Below are positions 16,840 to 25,153 of a stretch of 44,609 bases of DNA, piece after piece. Within the stretch, counting starts at the first letter, position 1. Each line of letters begins with the position of its first letter. Both the position numbers and the translations under genes were made by a program. Source of the DNA: JBARCX01 sp049794535 (lineage in GTDB: Bacteria > Pseudomonadota > Gammaproteobacteria > Xanthomonadales > Rhodanobacteraceae); contig JBARCX010000056.1 in assembly GCA_049794535.1 (NCBI GenBank), forward strand, positions 1 through 44,609, written 5' to 3'. A model generated the notes under the pieces. It was not told the DNA's origin, made no database searches, and worked only from the letters and a program-made list of their open reading frames with translations.

Positions 16840-16854
16840 TTCGCATGTTGCGAA
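16840..16854. promoter_or_regulatory. Probable TetR operator
   Basis: TTCGCA-TGT-TGCGAA, a perfect 15-bp inverted repeat between the divergent DinB and TetR starts, 28 bp upstream of the DinB ATG. Confidence 0.5.
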
Positions 16855-16935
16855 GGGTATTGCCTTGTCATTTCCACGTTAGGCAGAATACGAGCGATCA
16901 TTTGCTTTTCATACTCGCATTGGCGGCATGGAAAA

Positions 16936-17562
16936 ATGGCGCGTAGACCGCTCATAAAACCCAGGAAAGTCGCCACACAGGAGCGATCGCGTGCGACGGT
17001 CGACGCGCTGCTTTCTGCAACCGCTCGCATTCTCGTCAAGGAAGGCTTCGACAAGGCCAGCACCAATCGCATCGCGGAAGTGTCGGGGGTGAGCATCGGC
17101 TCGCTCTACCAATATTTCCCCAGCAAGGAGGCGCTCGTTGCCGCCGTCATAGAGCGCCATCAGCAGGAGATCATGCAAATGGTTCGGGGCGAATTAGCAG
17201 GTGTTTTGGCCCAACCCGTGGAGAAGGCAGTGCGCAAGCTCGTCGCCGTCGCGGTTAAAGCGCACCGTGTCGATCCCAAATTGCATCGTGTGCTCGCGGA
17301 GCAGATCCCGCGCGTGGGCAAGCTCGAAAAGCTGGAAACCTTCAATCGTGAGAATTTCACCCTGTTCAGGACGTACCTTGAAAGCCATCGGGACGAACTC
17401 CGTGTCGATGACCTGGAGCTCGCATCTTTTGTATGCGTAACCTCGATTGAGGCGTTGACGCATAACGCGGTGCTGCACCATTCCAAGATGCTTTCGGATG
17501 AAACGATGGAAGCGCTCATCGACGAGACCGCGCGTCTCGTGAGTGGATATCTGAAGGGCTGA
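16936..17562 (+). CDS. TetR-family regulator
   Basis: 208 residues. The N-terminal HTH is typical: ATARILVKEGFDKASTNRIAEVSGVSIGSLYQYFPSKEALVAAV (described here in parts: helix 1 about 25-40, recognition helix about 54-66). The C-terminal ligand domain (about 75-205) resembles TetR_C regulators with a conserved HRVLAEQIPR segment. The ATG at 16936 was chosen; the open frame reaches 16699 but that part overlaps the DinB gene. Likely represses itself and the DinB gene. The ligand cannot be read from sequence. Confidence 0.92.
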   Translation: MARRPLIKPRKVATQERSRATVDALLSATARILVKEGFDKASTNRIAEVSGVSIGSLYQYFPSKEALVAAVIERHQQEIMQMVRGELAGVLAQPVEKAVRKLVAVAVKAHRVDPKLHRVLAEQIPRVGKLEKLETFNRENFTLFRTYLESHRDELRVDDLELASFVCVTSIEALTHNAVLHHSKMLSDETMEALIDETARLVSGYLKG

Positions 17563-17668
17563 ACGTCGAAACACCAGACGGAAGGTTTTATCTATGTATT
17601 GCATCGACCGATTGATATCGCAGCCTAAGCCCGACATCACGGTTTGACCTTGTCACTTCGGAATCACT

Positions 17669-18160
17669 ATGGACATTCGAACACTCCGTACAAATGATCT
17701 TGACCTCGTTTGTCAGCACCGCGAAGAAATGTTTCGGGATGCGGGTAAAAGCGATGATGTGCTGATGCTTATGACCGAGCATTTCCGCGAATGGGTCAAA
17801 CCACGTTTGCTGGATGGATCCTATTTTGGCTACGTGATGCTAGACGATGACGCTCCGATTGCTGGAATCGGCCTGATGCTAATCGACTGGCCACCACACC
17901 CCGCGCATCCAACGCAGGATAAGCGCGGTTATGTCCTGAATGTCTTTGTTGAACCCGACTACAGAAATCGCGGATTGGCCCGTGAGCTGATGAACCTGGC
18001 TGAAGCGGAGTTTGTCAGGCGTGGGGTTAGCTATGCCGTTCTGCATGCAACGGAGAAAGGCAAGCCGCTATACCAGGGGATAGGCTGGAACGGCACCACC
18101 GAAATGGCGAAAACGCTTGATGTTTCGGCATATGGAGAAATTGGCAGAGACGCCATGTAA
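17669..18160 (+). CDS. GNAT-family N-acetyltransferase
   Basis: 163 residues. The acetyl-CoA site is visible in LNVFVEPDYRNRGLARELM (motif A, about 91-109, with the R-x-x-G-x-A turn), followed by LHATEKGKPLYQGIGW (motif B), typical of GNAT enzymes acting on small amines or protein N-termini. It follows the TetR gene by 106 bp on the same strand but shows no clear functional link to it. The substrate is unknown. Confidence 0.9.
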   Translation: MDIRTLRTNDLDLVCQHREEMFRDAGKSDDVLMLMTEHFREWVKPRLLDGSYFGYVMLDDDAPIAGIGLMLIDWPPHPAHPTQDKRGYVLNVFVEPDYRNRGLARELMNLAEAEFVRRGVSYAVLHATEKGKPLYQGIGWNGTTEMAKTLDVSAYGEIGRDAM

Positions 18161-18361
18161 GGCGACAGCAGGCCGAACGACTCCAGCAATGCGTAGCGTT
18201 CATTGCCGGAAATCACAACCCAAAGCAGACCCTCTCCCTAAGTCGGCACATGAGCATCGCATTTAGACCAGACCGTGACTTACGCCACGTGGCCGCTTCC
18301 TTTATAGAACGGTAGAGTTTCCAGGCAAGGCCATCTCATCCGCTTCAGCCATGGAAAACAT

Positions 18362-19480
18362 ATGGTTCGTTCATGGGTTCTGGCTTTAATCAGCTCGATC
18401 GGCATATCTGCCGTCTCCATGGCTCATCCGGCTGATGCACCCCTCCATTCCGACCTGAAGCGCGCGATCGAGAAAGAGGGGGCAGCGTTCGTCCAGGCAG
18501 GTAATACCGACGGTTTGTCGATAGCCATCGTGCGCGATGGTCATACGGAATATTTCAATTTTGGCACCACGGTGCGTGGCAAGGTAAACCTGCCCAATCA
18601 GAACACGGTCTATGAAATTGGATCGGTCACCAAGACATTTACCAGCCTTCTACTTGCGCACGCCATTGTGGAAAAGAAGGCGAGTGCTTCCGACGACATA
18701 CGTCACTATTTACCGGGAGCATTTCCCAACCTTCAATTCCAGGGTACGCCCGTCACCTTGATGGATCTGGTGACTACGACCTCGGCACTACCTGACAACC
18801 TTCCAGACTTCATGGTTCTGCTCAAGACAGTCGGGCCTGATAAAGCACCACAAGCCATCATGGCGATGCTGCAACACTACTCAGCCAAAGCGTTGCTCGA
18901 CGACCTACCGAATGCATCGCTCTCCAGTAAGCCCGGCACCACACCGAAGCACTCCAACGTGGCGCCCGAACTGCTGGGGCTGATGCTTGAAAAAATGTAC
19001 GGCCAGTCTTACGCAACGCTGCTTTCCAACTATGTCGAAAAGCCAGCAGGTATGCAGAGCGGTGTCGCGAAGGATCGGCTGCCCGAAATGGCCAGCGGAT
19101 ACATGACCAGTGCTGACGCCATGCCATTGATATCCACGGTTGATTTCATCCTACCCGCTGGTGGTCTTCGATACAGCGCCAGCGATATGGCGAAGTACAT
19201 CGCACTGCAGCTTGATACCTCCAATCCAGCCATCGCACTGACACATCGCGTGGCGTGGGGTGATATCAATCAACAAGCTGTTGGCTTCGATTGGAAGATC
19301 TCCAAAACGGACGATGGAAAAACACGCTTGAGCCATGACGGCGGCACCTTCGGCTTCTCCAGCTTTGTCGATCTGTACCCCGACGCGCACGAAGGCATTG
19401 TGCTTCTTGCCAACCGGAGTGGCCCTATGACGCAAGATCAGCTGCGCATGCTTTCTGATCAAATTCGGAAGGATTTTTAG
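18362..19480 (+). CDS. Exported class-C beta-lactamase-like serine hydrolase, altered second motif
   Basis: 372 residues with a signal peptide (cleavage near residue 26). The serine motif is Ser88-Val-Thr-Lys91 inside EIGSVTKTFTSLL. The second motif, Tyr-x-Asn in this family, reads His197-Ser-Asn199, so the usual general-base tyrosine is missing. The third motif is His325-Asp-Gly-Gly328. The family includes esterases, D-aminopeptidases and penicillin-binding-protein-like enzymes; loss of the tyrosine argues against ordinary beta-lactamase activity. It stands alone between the GNAT gene and a regulator remnant. Confidence 0.88.
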   Translation: MVRSWVLALISSIGISAVSMAHPADAPLHSDLKRAIEKEGAAFVQAGNTDGLSIAIVRDGHTEYFNFGTTVRGKVNLPNQNTVYEIGSVTKTFTSLLLAHAIVEKKASASDDIRHYLPGAFPNLQFQGTPVTLMDLVTTTSALPDNLPDFMVLLKTVGPDKAPQAIMAMLQHYSAKALLDDLPNASLSSKPGTTPKHSNVAPELLGLMLEKMYGQSYATLLSNYVEKPAGMQSGVAKDRLPEMASGYMTSADAMPLISTVDFILPAGGLRYSASDMAKYIALQLDTSNPAIALTHRVAWGDINQQAVGFDWKISKTDDGKTRLSHDGGTFGFSSFVDLYPDAHEGIVLLANRSGPMTQDQLRMLSDQIRKDF

Positions 19481-19499
19481 GTAGCTTCGACTCGCAACC

Positions 19500-19634
19500 C
19501 TAAAGAGCGACTGCCTTAGGAAATTCCGCCACGAGATGATCGACAAAAGCGCGAACGGCTGGCAAAAGACCGTGGCGGTCAGGGATCAAGGCGGTGATCG
19601 TGGAGTCACCGGATCTCGCAATCGCGACCTCCTT
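19500..19634 (-). pseudogene. LysR-family regulator, C-terminal remnant
   Basis: The reverse strand encodes 44 residues ending at a TAG (19500-19502). The last part, GLLPAVRAFVDHLVAEF, is the typical final helix of LysR regulators, preceded by ARSGDSTITALIPDRH. An in-frame stop lies just upstream (19635-19637) and no start codon or DNA-binding domain is present. It is the tail of a deleted or rearranged gene, too short for an ORF finder. Confidence 0.6.
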
Positions 19635-19853
19635 TTAACCCACACTCGCCGGCTCAATGCAGGGCCGGCGTGCACGCCACCCCATCCAACTATCCTTCGT
19701 GTCGAAGTGACTGAATGCATCCATAGACATCGGTCTACGTGCGCTTGCTGGAGCGGTCGTCTCTGCTGCCCCGATACTTGCGGAGGGCGGCCAGTAGTGT
19801 CATCCAGTTTGGCCGGTCAGGCGTTGAAGTCGAGCAACATCCCGATCCACGAC

Positions 19854-20609
19854 ATGAAAAGAAGCGATGAGATGCAGAACAGAAAAGCTGTTAGCCGATG
19901 GAGACGCGTAATGGGAATAGCTGGATGGATTTTGTTGTCCAGCAGCGCTACTGCCAACGGCGTGCCTTCCGCTGACGCCCCCGGGCAGCACTTTGATCTG
20001 GCGACCTATAAGCTGCAAACGCCGATTGCCAAGCGCGACAGCGTGGAAGAAGTTGCCCAACCTGCGTTGCACGATTTCGTGGCGCCCTTCTTCTATTTTG
20101 AAGCCAGTACCCATGCGATGGTGTTCCATTGCCCCGACAACGGTGCAACAACACGAGGATCGCACTTCCCGCGCTCAGAACTGCGGGATACCAACGAATG
20201 GACGTTCTCTGGCCAGCACACGTTGAGCGCTTCGCTGGCTGTCACACAGCAGCCCAGCAGCGGCAACATCATCGTAGGCCAGATTCACGGCAATGGATCA
20301 GGCTCTGAAGCACTGAAGATCCGCTGGTCCAAAGGGGCTGTCGTTGTCGGGATCAAAACGAGTCCGGGCAACACGGAGGAACGCTTCACTCTGGTGCGTG
20401 GGCTGGCGCTTGGGGATCGTATCGACTACAGGATCGCTCAGTCGGACCACACCGTGACGGTCACCGTCAATGGCACATCCAAGTCGTTCACCTACGATCA
20501 CAGCTGGGATGGCAATACCGTCTATTTCAAGGCAGGCAACTATCTTCAGGACAACTCTGCCTCGGGCTCGGCGGGTGTCGTGAAGTTCTATGCCCTCTCC
20601 GACCACTAG
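19854..20609 (+). CDS. Polysaccharide lyase family 7 (alginate lyase)
   Basis: 251 residues from ATG 19854; ATG 19872 is an equal alternative, and both give a signal peptide ending near SSSATANG. The PL7 jelly-roll motifs are all present: Arg107-Ser-Glu-Leu-Arg111 (RSELR), Gln143-Ile-His145 (QIH) and YFKAGNYLQ (224-232). They supply the Arg, Gln, His and Tyr of the beta-elimination site; QIH often goes with guluronate-preferring enzymes, a trend rather than a rule. It should cleave alginate outside the cytoplasm. No other alginate gene is in the window. A LysR remnant precedes it and a terminator-like hairpin follows. Confidence 0.9.
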   Translation: MKRSDEMQNRKAVSRWRRVMGIAGWILLSSSATANGVPSADAPGQHFDLATYKLQTPIAKRDSVEEVAQPALHDFVAPFFYFEASTHAMVFHCPDNGATTRGSHFPRSELRDTNEWTFSGQHTLSASLAVTQQPSSGNIIVGQIHGNGSGSEALKIRWSKGAVVVGIKTSPGNTEERFTLVRGLALGDRIDYRIAQSDHTVTVTVNGTSKSFTYDHSWDGNTVYFKAGNYLQDNSASGSAGVVKFYALSDH

Positions 20610-20611
20610 AC

Positions 20612-20650
20612 CGTTGAGGGTCGTGAGGCGTCTGCTTTCGACCCACAACG
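20612..20650 (+). terminator. Terminator-like hairpin after the alginate lyase gene
   Basis: CGTTGAGGGTCG (20612-20623) pairs with CGACCCACAACG (20639-20650) with one mismatch and a 15-base loop, starting three bases after the stop codon. A T/C-rich stretch follows rather than a clean T-run. Confidence 0.5.
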
Positions 20651-20737
20651 TTCCTTCTCAAAAAGAATCGCCTCCATTTCTTTGGACGGCCAAAGTGCAT
20701 TCGATCGACATCACCTCAGCACGCGGCAGCGTTCAGC

Positions 20738-21646
20738 CTACGGAGCATCGCTGAGTTGTTCCGCACACACATCTCGTACACACCCGCGTAGCCAGCGATG
20801 CACTGGATCGGCATGCAATCGCGGATGCCAGAGCATGGAAACCGTGAACTCCGGCGTGATGACTGGTAGGGGAAAACTGTGCATGCCGGCGCGCAGGTTG
20901 CCGGCGTGCCGTTCGGGAACGCTGGCGATCAAATCGGAGTTCCTCGCCAGCGCCAGCGCGGTCGAAAAACCACTGACGATGGTGACGACGTCCCGCTCCA
21001 ATCCGATCGCCTGTAAGGCTTCATAGATGCCTCCCTTGTGGAGACCGCGCCGCGAGACACTGATGTGCTTGCCAGACGCATAACGGGCCGCCGTCATCCT
21101 GCCCTTGCTCAGTGGGTGCCCTATTCGCACGACACCGATGAAACGGTCCTGGAACAAGGCTTGCGCATGTAGCTCCGAACCGGTCGCGTCGTCGACAACG
21201 CCTGTTTCCAGATCGATGGTTCCATCGCGAAGTGGCGCGCTGTCCTTGTTTAATTTCTGGACGAAGTGCAGCCGCACGCCAGGGGCTTGCTGGCCAACAC
21301 GAGCAATGAGGCCGGGCCCGAAGTTTTCGACAAAGCCTTCGCTGCTCCGCAGCGTAAACGTTCGGGTCAATTCACTGAGGTTGGGCTGCTCCGCAGGGCG
21401 CAGTACCGCTTCGGCGTGCTGAACGAGCTGATCGACCCGTTCGCGAAGTTCAAGCGCCCGAGGGGTTAGTACGAGACCGCGCCCGGCTCTCACCAGCAGC
21501 GGGTCGCCCGTTACCTCGCGCAATCGCGCCAACGCACGACTCATCGCCGACGGACTGAGCCGTAGCCGTTGGGCGGCACGCGCAACGCTACCTTCCGCAA
21601 GCAATGCATTGAGTGTGATGAGCAGGTTGAGATCGGGAGTCGACAT
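20738..21646 (-). CDS. LysR-family regulator (NodD-like branch)
   Basis: 302 residues starting MSTPDLNLLITLNALLAEGSV, with CGGGAG just before the ATG at 21646. The HTH covers about 5-62 (AAQRLRLSPSAMSRALARLR); the substrate-binding domain covers about 90-295. MSTPDLNLL and the short spacer are typical of the NodD/SyrM-like branch. Divergent from a DHA2 transporter gene with an inverted repeat in the gap, so the transporter is the likely target. Confidence 0.92.
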   Translation of the reverse strand: MSTPDLNLLITLNALLAEGSVARAAQRLRLSPSAMSRALARLREVTGDPLLVRAGRGLVLTPRALELRERVDQLVQHAEAVLRPAEQPNLSELTRTFTLRSSEGFVENFGPGLIARVGQQAPGVRLHFVQKLNKDSAPLRDGTIDLETGVVDDATGSELHAQALFQDRFIGVVRIGHPLSKGRMTAARYASGKHISVSRRGLHKGGIYEALQAIGLERDVVTIVSGFSTALALARNSDLIASVPERHAGNLRAGMHSFPLPVITPEFTVSMLWHPRLHADPVHRWLRGCVRDVCAEQLSDAP

Positions 21647-21714
21647 GCTCCCGACGATGGCACCACTCAGACATGGCGTCAAACGCATGAATAAAGTGCA
21701 AATGCTGCGCCTTC

Positions 21715-21731
21715 CGCTATGCCATATAGCG
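21715..21731. promoter_or_regulatory. Probable LysR binding site
   Basis: CGCTAT-GCCAT-ATAGCG, a perfect 6-5-6 inverted repeat between the divergent LysR and transporter genes, 43 bp before the transporter ATG. Confidence 0.5.
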
Positions 21732-21773
21732 AACTAGGCTCTCTATGGCTACCTTTCGAGAGTCACCAGGTTC

Positions 21774-23237
21774 ATGCCAAAAACCATCCTTGCCGCAAAA
21801 AAAGCAGCGATTGCCGGTAGTGAAAAAAGCACAGCGTCGATGCGATGGGCGCTCGCCAGCCTTTCGCTCTCCATGCTGATGCCCTCGCTCGATACCAGCA
21901 TCGCCAATGTCGGCCTGCCGACGCTGGCTCGCGCATTCAACGCGACCTTCCACGAGGTGCAGTGGATCGTCCTCGCCTATCTGCTTGCCATCACCACCTT
22001 GATCGTGAGCGTTGGGCGGCTCGGTGACATCATCGGTCGCCGACGGTTATTACTGATCGGTATCGGTCTATTCACGGCGGCTTCGCTCCTATGCGGCGCG
22101 GCACCCACGCTCTGGCTGCTGATCGCCGCCCGGGCAACGCAAGGCCTCGGCGCAGCCATCATGATGGCGCTTACGGTGGCCTTGGTCGGTGAGACCGTTC
22201 CGAAGGCGAAGACAGGTAGCGCCATGGGGTTGCTCGGAACCATGTCCGCCATGGGTACCGCTCTTGGCCCATCGCTCGGCGGCGTGCTGATCGCCGGACT
22301 CGGCTGGCGAACCATCTTCCTCGTCAACTTGCCGCTAGGGATCCTGAATTTCTTTCTCGCTTACCGCTACCTGCCCGCCCATGGATCGAAAGTAAAGCGT
22401 GATCGGAACAGCTTCGACCACTTGGGCACGCTGCTACTTGGCCTTACGCTCGCGGCCTATGCGCTCGCCGTGACGGTTGGGGGCGGCCATTTCGGTCGGC
22501 TCAACATCGCCCTGCTGCTGGCCACGGTCATGGGAGCTGGCCTCTTCGTATTTGCGCAGGCCAGGGTGGCATCGCCGTTGATCCCGCTGGCGGAGTTTCG
22601 CAATGCAACGTTGAGCACCAGCCTCGTTATGAATGTGCTGGTCACAACGGTGATGATGGCGACATTGGTGGTGGGACCGTTTTACCTATCGCGTGCGCTG
22701 GGACTCAACACAGCGCTGGTTGGAGTCGTCATGTCGATTGGCCCGATTATTTCTGCGCTGAGCGGCGTCCTGGCGGGTCGTATCGTCGACCGTTTGGGTG
22801 CGCCATTTATGGTTATCGCCGGACTCGTCGAAATGGCCGCGGGTCTATTTGCGCTATCCCTGCTTCCACAGATGTTTGGCGTTGCCGGTTACATTGCCGC
22901 CATCGCCGTCTTGACCCCGGGGTATCAGCTGTTCCAGGCCGCCAACAACACGACCGTCATGATGGATGTCCATCCGGATAAGCGCGGCGTCATTTCCGGC
23001 ATGCTCAGCCTGTCACGTAACCTCGGCCTCATCACGGGTGCCTCTGTGATGGGTGCGGTGTTCGCACTCGCCTCGGCAACCACCGACATCACCACGGCAC
23101 ATCCTGCAGCCATTGCCAGTGGCATGCGTATCACGTTCGTCATCGCGGCGGCTTTGATGGTTGTCGCGCTCATCATCGCTGTGGGAAGACGTACTCTCGT
23201 AAAGAGTGCTCTCATCACACAACCTATAAAGAACTAG
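21774..23237 (+). CDS. DHA2-family MFS drug/proton antiporter
   Basis: 487 residues and about 14 membrane helices. DHA2 marks: PSLDTSIANVGLPTLARAF in helix 1, WIVLAYLLAITTLIV in helix 2, GRLGDIIGRRR (motif A) and GTALGPSLGGVLIAGLGWR (motif C, the antiporter signature). These exporters (EmrB/QacA type) expel hydrophobic cations or weak acids. There is no adjacent membrane-fusion partner, so it probably works alone in the inner membrane. Its stop shares the tetranucleotide CTAG (23234-23237) with the stop of the convergent LysR gene, so there is no space for a terminator between them. Confidence 0.92.
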   Translation: MPKTILAAKKAAIAGSEKSTASMRWALASLSLSMLMPSLDTSIANVGLPTLARAFNATFHEVQWIVLAYLLAITTLIVSVGRLGDIIGRRRLLLIGIGLFTAASLLCGAAPTLWLLIAARATQGLGAAIMMALTVALVGETVPKAKTGSAMGLLGTMSAMGTALGPSLGGVLIAGLGWRTIFLVNLPLGILNFFLAYRYLPAHGSKVKRDRNSFDHLGTLLLGLTLAAYALAVTVGGGHFGRLNIALLLATVMGAGLFVFAQARVASPLIPLAEFRNATLSTSLVMNVLVTTVMMATLVVGPFYLSRALGLNTALVGVVMSIGPIISALSGVLAGRIVDRLGAPFMVIAGLVEMAAGLFALSLLPQMFGVAGYIAAIAVLTPGYQLFQAANNTTVMMDVHPDKRGVISGMLSLSRNLGLITGASVMGAVFALASATTDITTAHPAAIASGMRITFVIAAALMVVALIIAVGRRTLVKSALITQPIKN

Positions 23238-24202
23238 CGGCGCGTGGAACGGAGCTCTACTGCTCTTTTCTTCTTACGCTTAGCTGGCGCTTTAGCATCA
23301 AGTGCATGTCGCAACTGGGGAGCATGCTCCTGAATGTAATTCCATAATCGATTCGCAACGGGACCATGCGGCCGGTCACTGCGACGTGCCGCCACCAGCT
23401 CCTGCGTGATACCCGGAAGGTGCCGGCTGGTGATCGACTGTAGGCGTCCGTCGTGCAGCTCCTCTTCGATCAGGAAGCGTGGCATGTGGCCCCAGCCAAG
23501 GCCCTGCAGGATGATTTCTTTCTTCATCAACTGATCGGCTACCGTGCATTGGTGCGCACCTTCGATCATGAAGTAATCGCTAGGCGGTGAATGGCGTGCC
23601 GTGTCGCGAATCACACACTGGGTGAATTCACGCATCTGCTCGGGCCTGATCGAACGTGAAACAGGCATGGGAAGAAAGCCCGCAGCCACCACAGGGATGA
23701 AAGGCACCTTGCATAGGCCCACCCATTCCACGCGAGGATCCGACTTATTGATGCTGTGAAGAATCAGATCGGCGTCATCGTCAAATAGCCGCTCCAAAGG
23801 GCCGGTGACCGCTTCGAAATACAGATGCAATCGCGTCCCCGGACATGCCGCAAAGAAACGACCTAGCAGGCCCAATGTCTGTGGCCGTGAACACATATCA
23901 CCAATGACGATGCGCAGCTCACTTTCCTCGCCCATCGCCAGTTGTGCGGCGTGAGTACGCAAACCTTCCATCTCGCGCAGCAACGACTGCGCGCGGCGGT
24001 GGAACGAATGCCCTGCTTCAGTGGGCCGCACGCGATAACCACTGCGATCCAGCAGATTCAGGTCAAGCTGTCGCTCCAACCGGGCAACGGCAGCGAACAC
24101 CGCCGGATGCGAACGATGTAACGCCATGGCCGCAGCCTGGAAGCCGCCAGCACGGACCACCGCATCGAAGCATTGCAGGTCATGCAGAGTGAATTCGCTC
24201 AT
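23234..24202 (-). CDS. LysR-family regulator next to the PcaD-like gene
   Basis: 322 residues. HTH about 5-62 (FQAAAMALHRSHPAVFAAVARLE), substrate-binding domain about 90-300, and a basic tail (KAPAKRKKKRAVELRSTRR) longer than usual. It is divergent from the enol-lactonase-like gene at 24349, and a near-perfect inverted repeat begins 11 bp upstream of its own start. Likely an activator of that gene and repressor of itself, the usual LysR arrangement. It ends head-on with the transporter gene, overlapping by 4 bp. Confidence 0.92.
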   Translation of the reverse strand: MSEFTLHDLQCFDAVVRAGGFQAAAMALHRSHPAVFAAVARLERQLDLNLLDRSGYRVRPTEAGHSFHRRAQSLLREMEGLRTHAAQLAMGEESELRIVIGDMCSRPQTLGLLGRFFAACPGTRLHLYFEAVTGPLERLFDDDADLILHSINKSDPRVEWVGLCKVPFIPVVAAGFLPMPVSRSIRPEQMREFTQCVIRDTARHSPPSDYFMIEGAHQCTVADQLMKKEIILQGLGWGHMPRFLIEEELHDGRLQSITSRHLPGITQELVAARRSDRPHGPVANRLWNYIQEHAPQLRHALDAKAPAKRKKKRAVELRSTRR

Positions 24203-24212
24203 GTCAGCTTTG

Positions 24213-24240
24213 ATTACAGAGATTGTTCGATCTTTGTAAT
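24213..24240. promoter_or_regulatory. Probable LysR binding site, pcaD-like gene
   Basis: ATTACA-G-AGA-N8-TCT-T-TGTAAT: arms 24213-24222 and 24231-24240 pair at nine of ten positions. It lies 10 bp upstream of the LysR start in the divergent gap. A separate small hairpin (GGCCCC 24294-24299 / GGGGCC 24307-24312) sits in the leader of the lactonase-like gene. Confidence 0.6.
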
Positions 24241-24348
24241 ATCAGTTGGACTCGGCCGCAACTACGATTTTCTCCATGGAATCCGCCGTTGCAGGCCCCT
24301 TCGCTCGGGGCCCCTAAGAAATCGTATCCCGCTTAAGGCCCATGACTT

Positions 24349-25146
24349 ATGAACGATCTGTCTTTCTTTACTGCTGGCGATGGCTGCCGCATCGCCTATC
24401 GCATGGACGGTGACGCCGGTAAACCGGTGCTGGTTCTATCGAACTCCATCGGTACCACATTGCATATGTGGGATGCGCAGATCGAAGGCTTGTCGGAGTT
24501 CTTCCGCGTTCTTCGCTATGACCTCCGTGGCCATGGCGCCTCCGATGCTCCAGCAGGGGCTTACTCGCTCGATCGGCTTGGCCGGGATGTACTCGAATTA
24601 CTCGATGCACTGGACATCAAACGCGCGCATTTCATGGGCTTGTCGCTGGGCGGCATCATTGGGCAATGGTTGGGCATCCACATCCCAGAACGAATCGACC
24701 GCCTGATTCTGAGCAACACCTCGTCTTATCTCGGCCCAGCTACCGAATTCGACCAGCGCATCGCTTCCGTGTTGCAGGCCAAGGACATGTCGGACACGGC
24801 CGAAATGTTTCTGCGCAACTGGTTCCCTGCCCGCATGCTGGAGGCAAAGGAACCCATCGTCGAAACATTCCGCGCCATGTTGCTCGCAACAGATCGACAG
24901 GGCCTGGCTGGTTCATACGCGGCGGTTCGCGACACAGACCTGCGCCGCACCATTGCGCTAATCCCCCGCCCAACGCTGGTTATTGCAGGCCAGTACGACA
25001 CAGTAACCGCCGCCAGCCACAGTGAACTGATTGCTGCGACTGTGCCTGGATCGAAGCTAGTAGTCTTTCCTGCAGTGCATTTGTCGAACATCGAGTACCC
25101 CACGGAGTTCCTGGAGACAGTGCTCGAATTTCTCATCACGCGCTGA
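24349..25146 (+). CDS. pcaD: 3-oxoadipate enol-lactonase-like alpha/beta hydrolase
   Basis: 265 residues. Close to PcaD throughout: LSNSIGTTLHMWDAQI, FRVLRYDLRGHGASDAP, LDRLGRDVLELLDAL and AHFMGLSLGGIIGQWLG with nucleophile Ser99. Asp in AGQYDTVT and His in FPAVHLSNIE complete the triad. PcaD hydrolyses 3-oxoadipate enol-lactone in the beta-ketoadipate pathway for protocatechuate and catechol. None of the other pca genes is in the window, so it may either serve a pathway encoded elsewhere or act on a different lactone. Controlled in all likelihood by the divergent LysR gene. Confidence 0.82.
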   Translation: MNDLSFFTAGDGCRIAYRMDGDAGKPVLVLSNSIGTTLHMWDAQIEGLSEFFRVLRYDLRGHGASDAPAGAYSLDRLGRDVLELLDALDIKRAHFMGLSLGGIIGQWLGIHIPERIDRLILSNTSSYLGPATEFDQRIASVLQAKDMSDTAEMFLRNWFPARMLEAKEPIVETFRAMLLATDRQGLAGSYAAVRDTDLRRTIALIPRPTLVIAGQYDTVTAASHSELIAATVPGSKLVVFPAVHLSNIEYPTEFLETVLEFLITR

Positions 25147-25153
25147 AGAAGGA

